Positions 1-12,913 are shown, counted from the first letter of the stretch. The stretch is 64,000 nt of DNA from Diatrype stigma (GCA_022225965.2 JAKJXP020000031.1:62001-126000), one strand, 5' to 3'. Translations and numbers: made by a program. The notes: generated from the letters alone by a model not told the origin.

Positions 1-3000
1 GCATCAGGGCCTAGGTCCATCCAGATCCAACAAACATATTGGTTCGTGACTGCAGAAGCAATGTCTTCCCACAATATGAATTCCGGACGACCACGTCATA
101 AGCTTTCCATGTCTCAAGTCCACCCCCCACCCCGACGCCATTGGCCAATTGACCACATTCTCGTAGAGAAGCCCGTTGTCCTGGGCCTGCCGAATAGTTA
201 TTAATCTATACCCCAATAAACACTATCCAGCTATGGCTGCCCACAGGCCTGTCATTAGCGAGTGGCAGGCTACGGTCATGAGGCCTTGTCATCGTCGGCC
301 AGTCATCGTTGTCCTAGCAAGACGTCGCAGGGTCTTCCGCACTATAGTCAATGGCGAAGCTCGCAGGCAAGACGAGAAATCAGGATATAGAACTCTCAAT
401 ATTGGATAATAACTGATAGCTACCTACATAGCTGCATACATGGTAGTCACATGCCTAGCTCGCTCCATTGGGAGGACGTGGAGGACAAAGCGGCCCCCAT
501 CCTCCTCTTCCCCTTTCCCCCCCTCCACCGTCTCCATCTCCATGCCCTGCCTCCCTGCCACCCCATCTCCAAGATTCGGTCCCGGTACGCAACTTAACTA
601 CGGGGCTAGCCAACGTAGTCCGAGAGAGCCCCTGGCTCTTTTTTACTAATTGCTATGTATAGCCTCGCAATGGAGGATGGTTTACGGGCTAGCCTGCGCA
701 GGGTGTGTCGGTTCTAATCCCAGCATACCACGCGCTCGCCGCTGTCTCCCGTGCAAGCCTTCCGCGCGCGCGATGATACCCTGTGCGCTTAACAATACCG
801 GTCTCGTCTTAGTTTTCTGGTTAAGCGTTGCGAAGAAAAACAACCCCCTCCCCTCCGTCCGCAATCTACTACTCAAGTCATGACTACCTATCCTAGACAT
901 TGCGTAGGTATGAAATATCAAAGGCATTTCCTTTGCCCGTCGTATCTATCTATCTAGGCCTTCCAAGGCCACATTCTCTGCTGTCTACAGGCATATTGTG
1001 ACTTCATGATTGGACGTCCCCGACTGACTAGGGATGCAGCTATCTCGTCAGGACTTCGTTTAGTTGCTCGGTCGCCACCACGCCATGCGTCCGTAGACTA
1101 GAATAGCTGCTGCCCTACTCGCGCTTGCTTACCTTTGGGGGGTCATAGAGTCGACTCCGCCAGTCACAGCCATACGATGGCGACGGGTACCTCCATCATG
1201 AACTACCGGACCGAGCGAGGCCTCTCTCCGCTTCGAGTTGGGACAGGTCTACGGCAAACTAGACTATGTCACGAGTACTAGGCAGACAATGTCCAGTCTG
1301 CCTTATGGTTAGGCCAAAACGGCTTGAGCATGGTGTTCAGGTTGCTTGCTCTTGGTTTGTCATCGAGTCTAGTTAAGTCCTTGCGTTGCCGCTCGCTTAT
1401 CTGGGCTTTGGGAACCAGGGACAATACAGCGCCTACAGTAAGTAGAGAGAGCACATGCAGCCTTGCTCGTAAAGCTTGCCGTCATGCTGCGATGCGATGC
1501 GATGCGATGTCATGCAATGTAATAATGCGTCTTCTTGCCCGGTGAGGCATATCGTCTTACGGCCCACTCACCAGGAGTCCCTCGCGCTACCCCTTTCCTC
1601 AACCGAACAACAATGACCATCAACGCAGGCAACGGGAAATGTGTTGCTAAGTTCCAGAGTGTTGCATAGGTGCTAGATAGTAGCAGTGGAAGAAAATGGC
1701 TTGCGGGCTCAGGGGTGGAAATTCCAGTATGACTTGCCTGCCTTGTGTGCCTGTGTGCTTATGTGAGTGGTGACAAAGCTGTAATGCTCCCAACCACACC
1801 TTCTGGTAAGTGTTTGGGGCGTCGAGCCGCGATAAGCTTTGATACTATCATAGCAAGTGACAGGAGTGAGTTGAACTGCTTCTTGGAGGTGCGGAATGGC
1901 CTTACCCACCACCATCTCCCTACCCCTTCTTGCATGTTGAGAGAGCCCCGGGTAGAAGGGGAGTATCGGATAGGACTGCCCGTCCGAACGACTATCACAC
2001 ACCCCAATGCGATCAATATCATGCCATAGCCTTGCGTCTAGAAGCCTTCCGCATTGGGGGGAATCTGGGTTTCGCTGGCGCCAGCGGCAGCGAGGGCGGC
2101 GCCTCAGTGTAGCAGACGTGCATCGAATACGACCCTGACTTACATACTGGTGGCGGGCGGGCAGCCCCTCGTCTGTAGTCTGCAGTCTGCGTCAATATCT
2201 CATTTCCTCCCCTTCTTCTCGAGGAGACCGAATCGACGCGTGCCAGCCTACCATTCAACCATTCACCCATCATATGATGGATGATGGATGGTTGTTTCCT
2301 GTCCTTGTGTCTCTCCATCTCCATTTTCCCGTGTCACTCACTCAACTCACTCCACAAGTTTCAGGTGGTGGGGTGGTGGTGCTGCTGTTGGAATACAACC
2401 CAAGCTCAGGATCCGGATCGTAATACGGCTCAGCTTTCGCCCTACCTGTTCTGCCTGCCACCCTTACCTTGCCCTACCTGTCACTCAGCTGCTGCTTATC
2501 CACTACCTTTCTACCGACCTACCCTTGCGGAGCTAAAAGGTGCAAGTAGCTATTAGTGGCTGTTATAATCACTGTCCTTGTTGTTGTTGGTCATGTCGAT
2601 CATGCAAGCCTAGCTATGAGTGTAATTATGCAATGTATGTGCCAGGTCAGCCTGTCAGCTGCACTCTGGCTCTCAGGCACGCAATCATGACAAAGTCCAT
2701 TTCTCTTCCCCTCCACCCCCCTGTCACTTGGAGGATCAGAACAAGAACAACAATGAACCTGAACCTGCCTGCCTGCCTGCATACACGTGAGAAGAGCTGC
2801 ACGCTTCCATGCTTACTATACGGCGGCGTCCAATCCTCGCCCGCCGCACCCCCGTGCACCCTGCCCTGCCCTGCCTTATTGTCTGAAGCCTCGCAGATCT
2901 TTGATTTCGACAGCTCGGAAGACCGCAGCGGTTCCTTACTCCTCCCCCCTTTTCCATTAGGAAGGCGCTTCGAGTTGTGAGCTGCCTCCCCCCTTCCTAC

Positions 3001-6000
3001 ATGCGTGAGTACGACACTAGAGATCGTTTTATTCTCCTGTCCCCCGGTCGATCACTCACCCCAAGACCAAGGCCATGCAAAGCAAAGTCCCGTAGTGTTA
3101 CCCTGCTGCCCTGGTAGTTACTATAGTAATACTACGTCTCACTCATACTCTACTCTACTCTATGTATGCAGGAGGTTGGGGGTAGCGAGCCACCACTACC
3201 ACCCGCTGGACAAGTAAAGTGTGCCTTGCCGCGGACGCGCTTTTGCGGAATCGTCTCCGTAGTGGGCCTCCTGTTGCCGGGTACGTGTAGATGTGCATGT
3301 GTATACGATCGTGGATGTATATGTATATGTGTGATTATCTGTTCCGGTTCACCGAGAGCCGGTTGAGTTATCGCCACAGGACTTGACTGGACTGACGAAC
3401 CTACATATGTAGGTACGGACTGGCATTGCACAGGAGGTAGGTAGGTACGAGGGCGCACTTCGCATCCATCGTCGCCATGCATACGTACCTACATACGCAC
3501 ATGAGTTACACTGCAGCGAAGATTCGAAAAGCACCCAAAGAAACTACGTAAGCAGCAGTAATCCGATCGCCAAGCCGGCTGTGTGACGTCTAGACGAAAA
3601 CGTCAGGTGCCAGCCATAGCTACACGCAGGTAGGTAGTGATTAAGTTCACGAACCAAGAACATCCTTGGGCTGGTTCCATTTGTTCTTTTTCTTGGTTTG
3701 CTGCTAATTAGCCCGGTTACCCCCCTTTCCGCGACGCCTCGTAGACAGGCCAGCAAGGATCAGGCTTGGTGTTATACGGCTGTTACCCCTTTTTGCTTTT
3801 TTTTCCTCCGGTTCTCTCTTGACGTCAGGGCGTGTGGAGGTGGAGGGTGGCGATGTATCCAGGGAAGTGATGGCAATCCCTAAATTATTGACCCCTCTCC
3901 GGCGAACGGGGACGGGAGCTGCCTGTCACTGGTGAGTCTCACGAAGAAGCCAATAAACCAACTAGGAAATATTGGTTGGCAACAACCGAAGATTACGGGT
4001 AGTGCAATCGGTTGCCGTCTCGGCCCTTGAAGCGCCCGCCCAAGGCCTCTCGGGGCTTTTGTCCTAAGATGATGAGGCTTCGCCTTGCGTCCAAATCTGA
4101 AAATTCACGGTTTACCTGCTCTCAACATAAGCTCGTGGAGATGGGACTTCGATTCAGATCCGATGTCCTCGGTTCACTTGGCTGGATTCTGCCTTTCAAT
4201 TGTCCTTCCGTTATGTGAGGGGGGGACAGGACCTTTTAATTAACGTCAAAACAATTTGTGGCGGTTGAGTACCTACCTGGTTTCGAAACCTTTAGAAAAC
4301 CACTCGAGAACTAGGGGCAGGTTAGATAAGAACAATGTTAGACTTCTCAAGCTTTGCTCGTTCCTCCGAGAGCTGCCTCTGCCCTACTATGCTGTTGCTC
4401 AAAGTCTGTAGCTGAATTAAACTGCCCGTCAACTGGTCGGCCATGAGACGCCAGCCCCTGATGTGTGTTCAGAGATATAGAATTTGAATATAGAAAAGGA
4501 GATAGGAAATCTCTTAAACAATTCAGAGAAAGCATTGGGACGCACCGATTTCGTCAACATAAGTTCGAGGAGGTTGCAATGACTATACGATATAGAAGCC
4601 TCAGTCTCATGGTCAGTTTTGAGCACATAGAAGAGAAAGACGCCTATGGATACAACTTGTCAGGTCGAAGCTTCAACAACACTCGTAGCCCACGACTAGT
4701 AATGGACTGATGATAAATTCGGTAATAATGGTGACCCCCTATACCACTTTGTATCCGATCCATCAACCACGTCGCCAACACCCATGTTAATCCCATCATT
4801 GTAAGCCAATATATTTCTCGTCAAATGCTATCATTCAAGACATTATAGACTCAACACCCTGCGTTCGCCATCACACATTAAACTTCATTCTTTTGATGCC
4901 CATGACTTCCTCTATTTTATGCTAGTATGCCCATTGTATCCCCCCCAATATCCCTAATAAGACGCAATCTCATTATATTAACTCTACATAGATTAAAATT
5001 TATTATGAAGATTCAGGTTATGAAGGTCAAATCGTTAGAGCGCGCAGTTTCGGCTACTGTGTGTCGACGATTTGGTAACCCACCAGATGAACCAAGCCCC
5101 TTTCAACCCTTCTCAAGGTCTTCATTTCTTTTTTCTGTCTTTTTTCTGCCAGTCGAGGTATCTACAGCATCCTCGATTTTGGGTTCAGCATGTCATGAGT
5201 TGTTTAATAGCAGTAAAGAAAGAGCGCCTAACCTAGATCTCGTCATCCACAATCCCATGATACATCTTGTAATATGGCAAACAAGAAGTCTATCTAGCAC
5301 GAAGACCCAACGACGGAGGGTGACGACCCTCATCGCATATTTTTAAAAAAGCAATTAGCCTCCCCTTTGCCATGAGAGTCAATCTAGTTAGGCCAGCCAA
5401 ATTACTTGTCGTTGGCATGCGCTAAAAGTCTAGCCTGGCTACCTATGTAGATCGATAGTACCTTTCGACTGAGACACGGAATAACCGGCAGTCCTTTTCC
5501 CATTATTTATCTACGAAAACTGTCATGTGTCCATACGCGACCTGGAGAGTCGTCCGCCTGTCCTGGCTAGGCCGTACGTGACTGACTTCCTAGGCCCAAG
5601 ATAAAAAACAGTGTCGAATCAGTCAGTCGACGTGAGAGTTCATTCGGCAATGGGTAATCCAGAACTACTAGTTCACAACATCGCGCACCCTCCAACATTT
5701 ATGCCTCACTGTAATAGATCAAGGTGGTTTGGTCTGGTTAGCTCTGTTCAGGTCTTTTCCCGCCACGAGCCCCAATAGATATTCATTGGAGCATGGCTAA
5801 ACAGAGGCTGTGCATTCACTATATATCCGTCCGCTCTATGTATCGATGAGGCTTCATGCGTGAAATCCATTTCTCGTGGAAAATGCCAATACTCTAACAT
5901 ATATATGTGTGTAGGTATGCGTATGTGCGTGTGTGGTACGTTCTACGGCCAGGAACCACTCGAAGAGTTCTTCTCAAGCCGGTTCGAGATATATCACATC

Positions 6001-6151
6001 AAGGGTATCTATCTATCGTCCATCTCTCATTTACCACCACCAGCTCATGCTGATACCCTACTAAGAACCGCATGACAGCTAGCACAGCACAGCACACAGC
6101 ACGATCGCTACGAAACCAATCATAACCAATCCATAGATCAACAGACTAGTT
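1..6151. other. Long stretch without a convincing gene
   Basis: No open frame here exceeds about 146 codons, and none carries a motif I recognise or pairs with plausible splice sites into a longer protein. The DNA holds short GATG-type microsatellites (near 1,489-1,515 and 2,275-2,292), pyrimidine-rich tracts, and several TAGGTA/TACCTA motifs (for example 3,440-3,500). Around 4,000-4,700 the minus strand has short coding-like fragments, described separately, that may be a gene relic. It could also hold long promoter DNA or non-coding transcripts, which sequence alone cannot show. Confidence 0.6.
4322..4700 (-). pseudogene. Possible decayed coding fragment
   Basis: On the minus strand a 40-codon frame (start 4444, stop at 4322) encodes a Gln/Leu/Glu-rich peptide that looks like a short coiled coil. 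It is preceded by a separate 65-codon open frame at 4429-4626. An AG acceptor just before the short frame would allow both to belong to one spliced message. I do not recognise the protein. The fragments are short, in different frames and lack a clear partner exon, so they could be a gene relic or chance. Only weak support. Confidence 0.15.
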
Positions 6152-7999
6152 TCAAGCAGCAGCAGCAGCATCAGCGTCGGCCCGCCGCAGGGGGTGAGCC
6201 TCGGTGTTGAGGACCCACTCGTCGAGGTCGACGACGTCGAAGTCGGCGTAGACGAGGTAGAAGTACTTGAGGGTCTCGGCGAGCCAGAAGGACTCCATGG
6301 AGTCGACCTGGTGGGGGCTAGCGAGGGTGACGTCGTCGAGCTCGGCGGCGGCGACCCGGGTGCGCGTGTGGCGCTCGACGGCCCCGAACATGGCCCACGC
6401 CTTGTCCATCCAAGCCGGGTCCGCCGTGAGCCGGTGCAGCATGAAGACCGACTCGATGGCCTCGGGCCGCAGGATGTAGCGCCGGTCGCTGACGTCGACC
6501 ATGCCCCGCGGCAGGCGGCGCGTCTCGACGATGCGGTCCAGCTCCGCCCGCGCCGGCCGGTCCTTCTCCTCCCCCTTCAGCTGCGACCGCCAGTGCTTGC
6601 CCAGGGCCTGGTACCAGCGCTCCTCGCTCCAGCGGCAGTCGTCTTCACCTTCTGCCGAGGAGGCGTCATCGGTCTCGCACGGGACGAAGTGGAAGATCTC
6701 CGGCCCGATGCCGCTCTCGGTGCGGTTGTAGGACCAGACGCAGCCGTCGGCCAGCTGGGCCGCGATGTCCAGCTCGCCGGGGCGGTCGAAGATCTTGGCC
6801 GCCATGCCGACCATGCCGCCGGCGAAGCACGTCAGATGCTGGGCCTGGGCGATGGTGCGGGTCTTGCCGCTGCGGACGCGGGCGTCGCCGAAGAACATCA
6901 GCGGGAGGTCGTCCGGGTTCAGCGCGCGGCGGAGCAGGTGCTTCTTGGCCACGTCGATGAACCCCTCGTAGAGCTTGCGGGGCTGGGCCAGCTGCCCGCC
7001 CAGCAGGAGGTACTGCTTGGGGAAGTACTCGTACAGCGAGTCGGCCATGCCGCCCAGCGTGAAGGTGTCGCCGATGAAGGCCATGGGCGACTTGGAGGGG
7101 TCGACGACGACGGGCCACATGCCCGGCAGCTTCGTCTTGGCCTGGCTCTTCTCGAACTCGTCCGACATGCGCTGCGCCGCGTCGTGGTACTGCATGTCGC
7201 CGGTCAGCTGGGACAGCTTGGAGAACTCGAGGGTCAGCGAGCCGATCTCGGCCACGAGGGTGTTGCGCGGGGCCGTCTGCGGGGCGCCCGCGGTGTAGAA
7301 GCGCCAGTCCCAGCGGGAGACGGGGGCGCGGTTCGGCGTGTCGAAGGCGCACATGAGCAGGTCGGCGACCTCGACCGACTTCCGCAGCAGGGTGGCGTGC
7401 TGCTTGCCGGCCAGCTCGTAGGCGGCCAGGAACCCGCCCAGGTAGCGGATGGTGGTCTCGAAGACGTTGATCTCGCGCGACGCCGTCGTGGCGAAGTCTA
7501 TGTGGCCGCAGGCCTCGACGGCGAGCTCGAAGTCCGCCCGCAGGCCCATGATCCACAGCGTGTCGAGCGCGTCGACCAGCGTGGCGGCCCAGCCGCCGAA
7601 CGGGTCCTTGAACCGCCCCGTCAGCGGCTGCACCTCGTCGTGCATCCACGCCGCCGACTTGTAGCCCTCCCAGCTGTGCACGAAGCTCTCCTTGACGGCG
7701 GCGAGCCGCGCCAGCCGCACCTCCCGCGCCGCGGCGTCTTCCCGCACCTGCGGGGTCGCCTGCACGCGCGGGATCTGAACCTTGGTCCTCTGCGCCGGCA
7801 GCGACGCGAGCGTCTTGACGGGATAGCGCGTCGGGAGCTTGCGCCACCGGTCGACGATGCTGTAGTCGGGGGCGGGCTGGACCCGGGAGTTCGGGGGCGC
7901 GAACGGGGCGAGAGGGCTGGGCTGCCAGGCGAAGTACCAGGACGCGAACAGCCAGGCGCCGACGACGGCGAGAAGGATTCGGAATCGACGGACAGCCAT
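6152..7999 (-). CDS. GH47 class I alpha-1,2-mannosidase, type II membrane protein
   Basis: Intronless 615-residue protein. Enzymes of this family trim alpha-1,2-linked mannose from N-glycans in the ER or Golgi, using calcium and acidic residues. The N-terminus has a single hydrophobic segment at about residues 7-26 after a short basic tail, as in a type II membrane anchor, followed by a Pro-rich stem. Family motifs appear in order: DPFGGWAATLVDALDTLWIM at about 131-150, HLTCFAGGMVG near 390, RPEAIES near 511 (a conserved acidic site), and NTEAHP near 598, whose Thr is the usual calcium ligand. An Ala-rich tail ends the protein. Third positions are very GC-rich, which produces a 612-codon antisense shadow frame. 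It could be an ER or a Golgi paralogue; family assignment is firm, compartment is inferred. Confidence 0.95.
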   Translation of the reverse strand: MAVRRFRILLAVVGAWLFASWYFAWQPSPLAPFAPPNSRVQPAPDYSIVDRWRKLPTRYPVKTLASLPAQRTKVQIPRVQATPQVREDAAAREVRLARLAAVKESFVHSWEGYKSAAWMHDEVQPLTGRFKDPFGGWAATLVDALDTLWIMGLRADFELAVEACGHIDFATTASREINVFETTIRYLGGFLAAYELAGKQHATLLRKSVEVADLLMCAFDTPNRAPVSRWDWRFYTAGAPQTAPRNTLVAEIGSLTLEFSKLSQLTGDMQYHDAAQRMSDEFEKSQAKTKLPGMWPVVVDPSKSPMAFIGDTFTLGGMADSLYEYFPKQYLLLGGQLAQPRKLYEGFIDVAKKHLLRRALNPDDLPLMFFGDARVRSGKTRTIAQAQHLTCFAGGMVGMAAKIFDRPGELDIAAQLADGCVWSYNRTESGIGPEIFHFVPCETDDASSAEGEDDCRWSEERWYQALGKHWRSQLKGEEKDRPARAELDRIVETRRLPRGMVDVSDRRYILRPEAIESVFMLHRLTADPAWMDKAWAMFGAVERHTRTRVAAAELDDVTLASPHQVDSMESFWLAETLKYFYLVYADFDVVDLDEWVLNTEAHPLRRADADAAAAA

Positions 8000-8977
8000 G
8001 GTATGTGTGTGGCTGTCGGCTTCCTATACTAGCTAGCTAGACGAACTGGATATTCGACGAGAAAGATCGACGAGAAAATTCAGGAGCTCATTGGGGAAAT
8101 GGGAGTAAAGACGAAGGCTTCGTCATTGCTCGATGATGTGGAGAGCAGGATATCGCAACTGCAGGAGCCCTGATGGCAGTCTGATTGTGTTCTACGAGTC
8201 CCGAACCAGCGGAAAAGTCGATAAATCCAGGCTTCCTGGTACGATGTTGTCGATGTCGTACCAGTGGTTGGAGAAGACCTCGAAAAATGATAAAATAATA
8301 GCTTCGACGGGGCCTCTACTACAGTCCTAGCAGCCTAGGTACTAAGTATGTAAGCATGTGGCACGTGTTCTAGCTGCCAGCCAGCCAGCTTGACATGACG
8401 TCGGGGTGTTTTAGCGAGCCGGGGCCAGCTTAAGCTTTTCCCGACCCCTGTAAGTTCAGGGCCCACTACTAATCAGGGGTAAGGAGCTGTCATCAGCCGA
8501 TTATAATCATCCGAAAATGATGACTATGCAGTCACTATGCAGTCGCTATGCAGTCAACAAACACCTTGGCAAGACGACATCTCGGGCGTTTCGGCGGTGC
8601 ATATGTTATAGTAGTGAACAATTAGTCATATAGAAGATTGAATAAAATTCGAATACCGTCTATCATTGAATATGACAGCCAGATTATGGAGTCAAGCGAA
8701 AACGGCATTCGGTACATAAATCTGTCATTGGAGCTTTCGTCAGAGGCAACATTGACTATGTAGGTATGAATCAACTGCCCTACTCTACGGTAACAAGCGT
8801 GATGTTCTGGAATCGTCTGGCAGGCATCGTATCTAGCTATATTCATCTGAAAAGCCCACCAATTATGTCGTACATGTAATTTCATATTCCATCGGCGGGC
8901 AAGTTACAGCAATCATGTTCCATTGCTTTCCTTTTCTGTCAACAGGAGCTGCGGCTCAATGCTAGCACCGCCCATGC
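8000..8977. other. Intergenic, GH47 5' side to RTT103-like 3' side
   Basis: This holds the upstream region of the GH47 gene and the 3' flank of the RTT103-like gene. A short direct repeat, three copies of an 11-base unit around TATGCAGTC, lies at about 8,523-8,552. No gene seen. Confidence 0.6.
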
Positions 8978-10365
8978 TCAAGAACCACTACTCTCTCTCC
9001 GGAGCGTCTCGGCTACATCGGCGTCGATTCCATCGGCCCCGAGGTCGGGGAAGTCGTCCCCAGCGTCGTCTAGTCTGCGCTTCTTCGAGCCGTTAGCTGC
9101 GGACACCGACGTGGACTTGTACTGGGCGGCCAAGTTAGAGATCATCTCGATACCAGGGGCCGGCGCTTCCTGCTGGAGCGTGGCTCCATGGGGGGCGTCG
9201 GGCGACCACTGAGGCTGGCCGGGCTGCTCCGGACCCTCCGGCTCCATGGAAGGGGGCGTGAGTGCCTCTACCTCCGGCTCAGGGACCGATTGGTCGCCAA
9301 GTCCGTTGTTCGCTAGATATGGCTCGTCGTTGGGCAGTCCCGCCATGATGGCCCTCTCAACCTCGTTCTTCTTCTCCTCCACCTCCGACTTCTTCTTTTC
9401 GAACGCGTCCATCTGGCCTTCGTCGGCAAGCAGGGCGGCTCTGTTCGAATCGAGGAGCTTTTGAAGTTCCCCGACTAGTACTCTGCGAGCCTTGACACAC
9501 TGCTCTACAGCTCCTTCGGCTTGAGCCAGGGTCTTGAGCAACCCACTTAAGCGAGCAGCATATACAGGAGCTGAGGGTACAGTAGCGCCTGGGCCCATCA
9601 GCTTGTCGTACTCCTGACTGGCGGAGTTGATGGCCGTCTTGGTAGGTAAGAGTAGTTTTGTCACGTTCTGCTGCGGTGTGGAGAGAGGGGCCAGTTCCGA
9701 TGGCAAGGAAGCTGAGCCGAAGATGGAACCGCCAAGTCCAGCCTTAGCAGTGCCTCGAGCTCGATCGAGTTCTGATATCGATTAGTTTCCAGGGACCGGT
9801 GAAGCTGCGGGTGGTGTTGGCTTAGACCTACCTTGGAGTCGATTTTCTACGGCATCCTGAATGGGGAGCTCATAGACGTTGCGCTCTCTCCAAACATCGA
9901 CGACTCTGCGGATTCTCTGCTGGACTTCTGCTGGGGCCCCCTTGTAGGCGGTGGCCACTGCCTCGGCGATAGCTGGCGAAAATGCGACAAGAAACTCTTC
10001 CCTGTGCCGAGCCTTGCACTGCTGACTGACCTCTATTCAAACTTGTCAGTGACTGGCCCAACATTCGATTATGGTTTCTAGCTCCTACCATTTGCAAGAT
10101 ATATGAGGTTAAGCCGCTTATGACTTGAAGAATCCTTGAGCCGCTGCAGCCATAGCTGGACAGTACGCTCCGCATGGCGCCTAGTACACAAAGACGGGTC
10201 ATTTAGTGTGTGTTTCCTTCACAAGCCAATCATGCAATGCCTGGGCATGTAAGAGTTTTCGGCCTACCTGTGAAACATAATCCATTGGGCTACACCAACA
10301 ATGCTATCCTGGGTTTCTGATAAAGCAGAAAGCTTCGCAAGAACAGCGTCATCCGAATAAGACAT
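8978..10365 (-). CDS. RTT103-like RNA polymerase II CTD-interacting (CID) protein
   Basis: Four exons on the minus strand: 10365-10268, 10180-10089, 10032-9832, 9771-8978 (394 aa). All junctions are GT-AG and keep frame. Residues 1 to about 135 form a CID (RPR) domain, which binds the phosphorylated C-terminal repeat of RNA polymerase II; recognisable blocks are WIMFHRRHAERTVQLWLQRL, KRLNLIYLANEV, and RRVVDVWRERNVYELPIQDA. A charged coiled coil follows at about 213-276, then a Pro/Glu-rich linker and a basic KKRR patch at about 360-363, a likely nuclear signal. Yeast Rtt103 recruits the Rat1 exonuclease at transcription termination; that role is inferred by family. The start follows from the CID N-terminus encoded in exon 1. 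Confidence 0.92.
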
Positions 10366-11649
10366 GTTGGCAGCCTGGAGATGTTGCGGAGATGGAGATG
10401 GTGTTGGAAATGGTTGCCGTTATAATGGGCTGGGAAGGGCAATGGCGTGTGACTTGCTTCGCTCTGCTCTGCTCAAGATCCTGGGCTGCACGGAAGTTCT
10501 GCGTCCTATCTAGAACAGGTAGATAAGAAGTCTACTCTACAGGGCGAGGCCACCAGTAGTCAGTCACTCAAGCAGGACAAAGCAGCAGAATCATGCGCTG
10601 TGTCTAGCTACTATGCGATGCCCTGCGATGCGATGCGATGCGATGCTATGAGATGCTGGCAGTCTACGTCATGTACCACAAGATTGATCAGTATCAGTTG
10701 ATATGATGAATTCCTCCTTGCGATGGGCAGCCTGAGGGGAGGGGGTATAAAACGATGGGGTTCCCTTGTCAATCTTGGCCAGCCACTGTTCTGTATCTAT
10801 AGAGCTCAAGTGAACTGGAAAAGAGAAACAGGATGTGTGATGTATGATGTGTGAAGTGCAATGCGTGTATGTGTATGAAGTTAAGCTGAAGCTGGAGGCC
10901 GGATCGATGCATCAAAACAATCAATCGTAGCGGATCGTAACTGCACCGTCTCCCAGGTAAGATTTCACACTAACGGGTGCTTCCAACTGTTGGTGCTTCG
11001 TACTTACCCAGGTACCCTGGCAGTCCCGGTACTTAAATGACCAGTTGCACGGTTATGCCGGAAGAATTTGGGCCAATCCCAGCTTACCGGCAAGCCCTTC
11101 GACAGAGCTCGAGGAAGTTGCAGCGGATTAAATACAAGTACCTAGCAGTCCTGGATACCTACTCCCAGCTTTCAAGCTTGCAACGGCACCTGCTGCAACA
11201 TCAACTTAAAGTGTGGAATGTGGCCCATGCGACCAACTAACCAGGTATGTACATGTAGTTACCTACATATGTAGCGCCTAGGTACGAAGTGATGCTAGCT
11301 GGGCGCTCTGGCGCTTTGAATTAGAAGGGACAACTAACTAAAACTCACTAAACAGTGCCTTACACCTGTAAAGCCTTGGCTGGAGACCAGATTGCCTGAG
11401 GCTGAGAGCGACATCCGTGGACCGTTGATCGAACCAATTTAATGATTAAACATTGAATGTTTGATCCTGCGACCATCTCCTTCCTCTGCCAACCTCATAT
11501 ACCATTACCTTCGATTTCAACCGCCAGTCCTCTGACGTCGACATATTGCCAATTTCTACGCCCAGAGAATCCCCATCGTTGCTCTTACAAGCGGCAACTC
11601 GCCAAGTAACTACCCAAAAGACCCATTTACACCAAACGCTACCTTCGTC
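10366..11649. other. Divergent intergenic region between RTT103-like gene and clathrin light chain
   Basis: The region carries upstream sequence for both divergently transcribed genes. It contains a GATGC-type microsatellite (about 10,615-10,650) matching one near 1,490, a TATAAAA-like sequence near 10,746 of unknown use, and TAGGTA motifs near 11,250-11,285. No coding sequence recognised. Confidence 0.6.
10615..10650. repeat. GCGAT microsatellite
   Basis: Short tandem run of a five-base GCGAT unit with a few mismatches. A similar run occurs at 1,489-1,515. Confidence 0.7.
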
Positions 11650-12472
11650 ATGGCGGACCGGTTCCCGTCCTTAGATGAGTTCGATTCGGGAGGTATGAAT
11701 GGCACTTAGCGCATTTCCAGCTCTTATACCCAACGGTTATGAAAGTGCACATGCTAAATTATGTATGACATACACAGCTCCAACCGACGTTGGATCTCCA
11801 TCGGCCGACGATTTCCTTGCCCGTGAACGAGCACTCCTCGGTGACGACGCAACACAATTCGCGACCAACGATGACTTGTTAGGAGGCGACAGCGGCGCAG
11901 AACAACAGCAGGCCCCGGAGGCTCAGTTCGAGGCCCAATTTCCAGACATCACCAATGAGGTTTGTAGCATCTCCCCCTACAAACGCAGCCGAAACATATT
12001 CTGATAGGTCATTCTTACACAGCAAGTCGGACCCAGTGGCACCGTCACCGGCCCGTCAGTGAGCTACAACTCCGGGTTCAATGCGCAGGTGGAGGACGAG
12101 CAGGAGCCCGAGGTGATCAAGGAGTGGCGTGAGAAGCGCGATGCCGCCAACGCGCGACGCGCCGAGCAGTTCGCCCAGCAGAAGGCCGAGACGGTCAAGG
12201 AGGCCCAGCAGAACATCGACGACTTCTACGAGAACTACAACAGCAAGAAGGAGAAGACGATCGCGCAGACCCGCAAGGACGAGGAGCAGTTCCTGGCCGG
12301 CCGGGACGACACCACCTCGGGCGGCACCAGCTGGGAGCGCATCGCCAAGCTGGTCGACGTGAGCGGCAAGGGTCCGAAGGGCGGCGCGAGCGGCTCGGGC
12401 AAGGAGCGCTTCCGCGAGTTGCTCACGAGCCTGCGGAAGGATGAGAAGGCTCCCGGAGCCTCTGGGTACTAA
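11650..12472 (+). CDS. CLC1: Clathrin light chain
   Basis: Three exons: 11650-11692, 11778-11959, 12023-12472, giving 224 aa. The light chain binds the hub of clathrin heavy chain and regulates coat assembly at the trans-Golgi network, endosomes and plasma membrane. The N-terminus MADRFPSLDEFDSG joins across the first intron to APTDVGSPSADDFLARERAL, a classic fungal light-chain start. The middle (about 95-160) is a long charged helix with EWREKRDAANARRAEQFAQQ, the heavy-chain-binding segment. The C-terminus contains the conserved SWERIAKLVD block followed by a Gly/Lys-rich stretch and RFRELLTSLRKDE. Exon 3 is strongly GC-rich at third positions whereas exon 2 is not. Family identity is very secure. 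Confidence 0.96.
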
Positions 12473-12913
12473 GGCAGCAGCACGCTTGTTCTTTCACGCT
12501 GGATGTACATAACAAAAAAAAATTGCGGCGCACAGGGGATGACGGTATCGGCAAAGCTCACATGGAGGTTTCTTCGAGCAGTAGTGGATTCTAGCACTTG
12601 GTACTGGCTGTACTTTTAGATCCGGCAGACATCAGGCGGCATGATCTATTGGCATCTTGCAGCCCGAGACGTAATGAAAATCATTAGACCAAACACTGCA
12701 GACTTCTGCCTGCCAGGCCTTCAATCTTGAGCATTGCCCTTACTAATGTGCTTGGCATCGCAGGTAGTAACGAGTGACGCAGAGGAATCATGTGAATGAA
12801 TGTGTATTTCTTCCTCGGCCTATGGTGACACACCCTTCCTCTATGAGACCTTCGGCCAGAAGCATGGCACCAAGCCCGCCACCTTTACGTACCTCCCATA
12901 ATGTCCTCATCCC
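12473..12913. other. Convergent intergenic region
   Basis: The 3' flanks of the clathrin light chain (+) and COX7 (-) genes meet here. A short A-run occurs near 12,513. No gene or clear terminator structure seen. Confidence 0.6.

Noticed and set aside
650..745. tRNA-like piece (GGTTCTAATCCC near 710)
   Set aside because: It resembles a T-arm, but I could not pair the T-stem, acceptor stem or an anticodon arm.
6194..8032. 612-codon open frame on the plus strand
   Set aside because: It is the antisense of the GH47 gene, open only because that gene is GC-rich at third positions. Its composition (Val, Gly, Asp, Leu-rich) has no family features.
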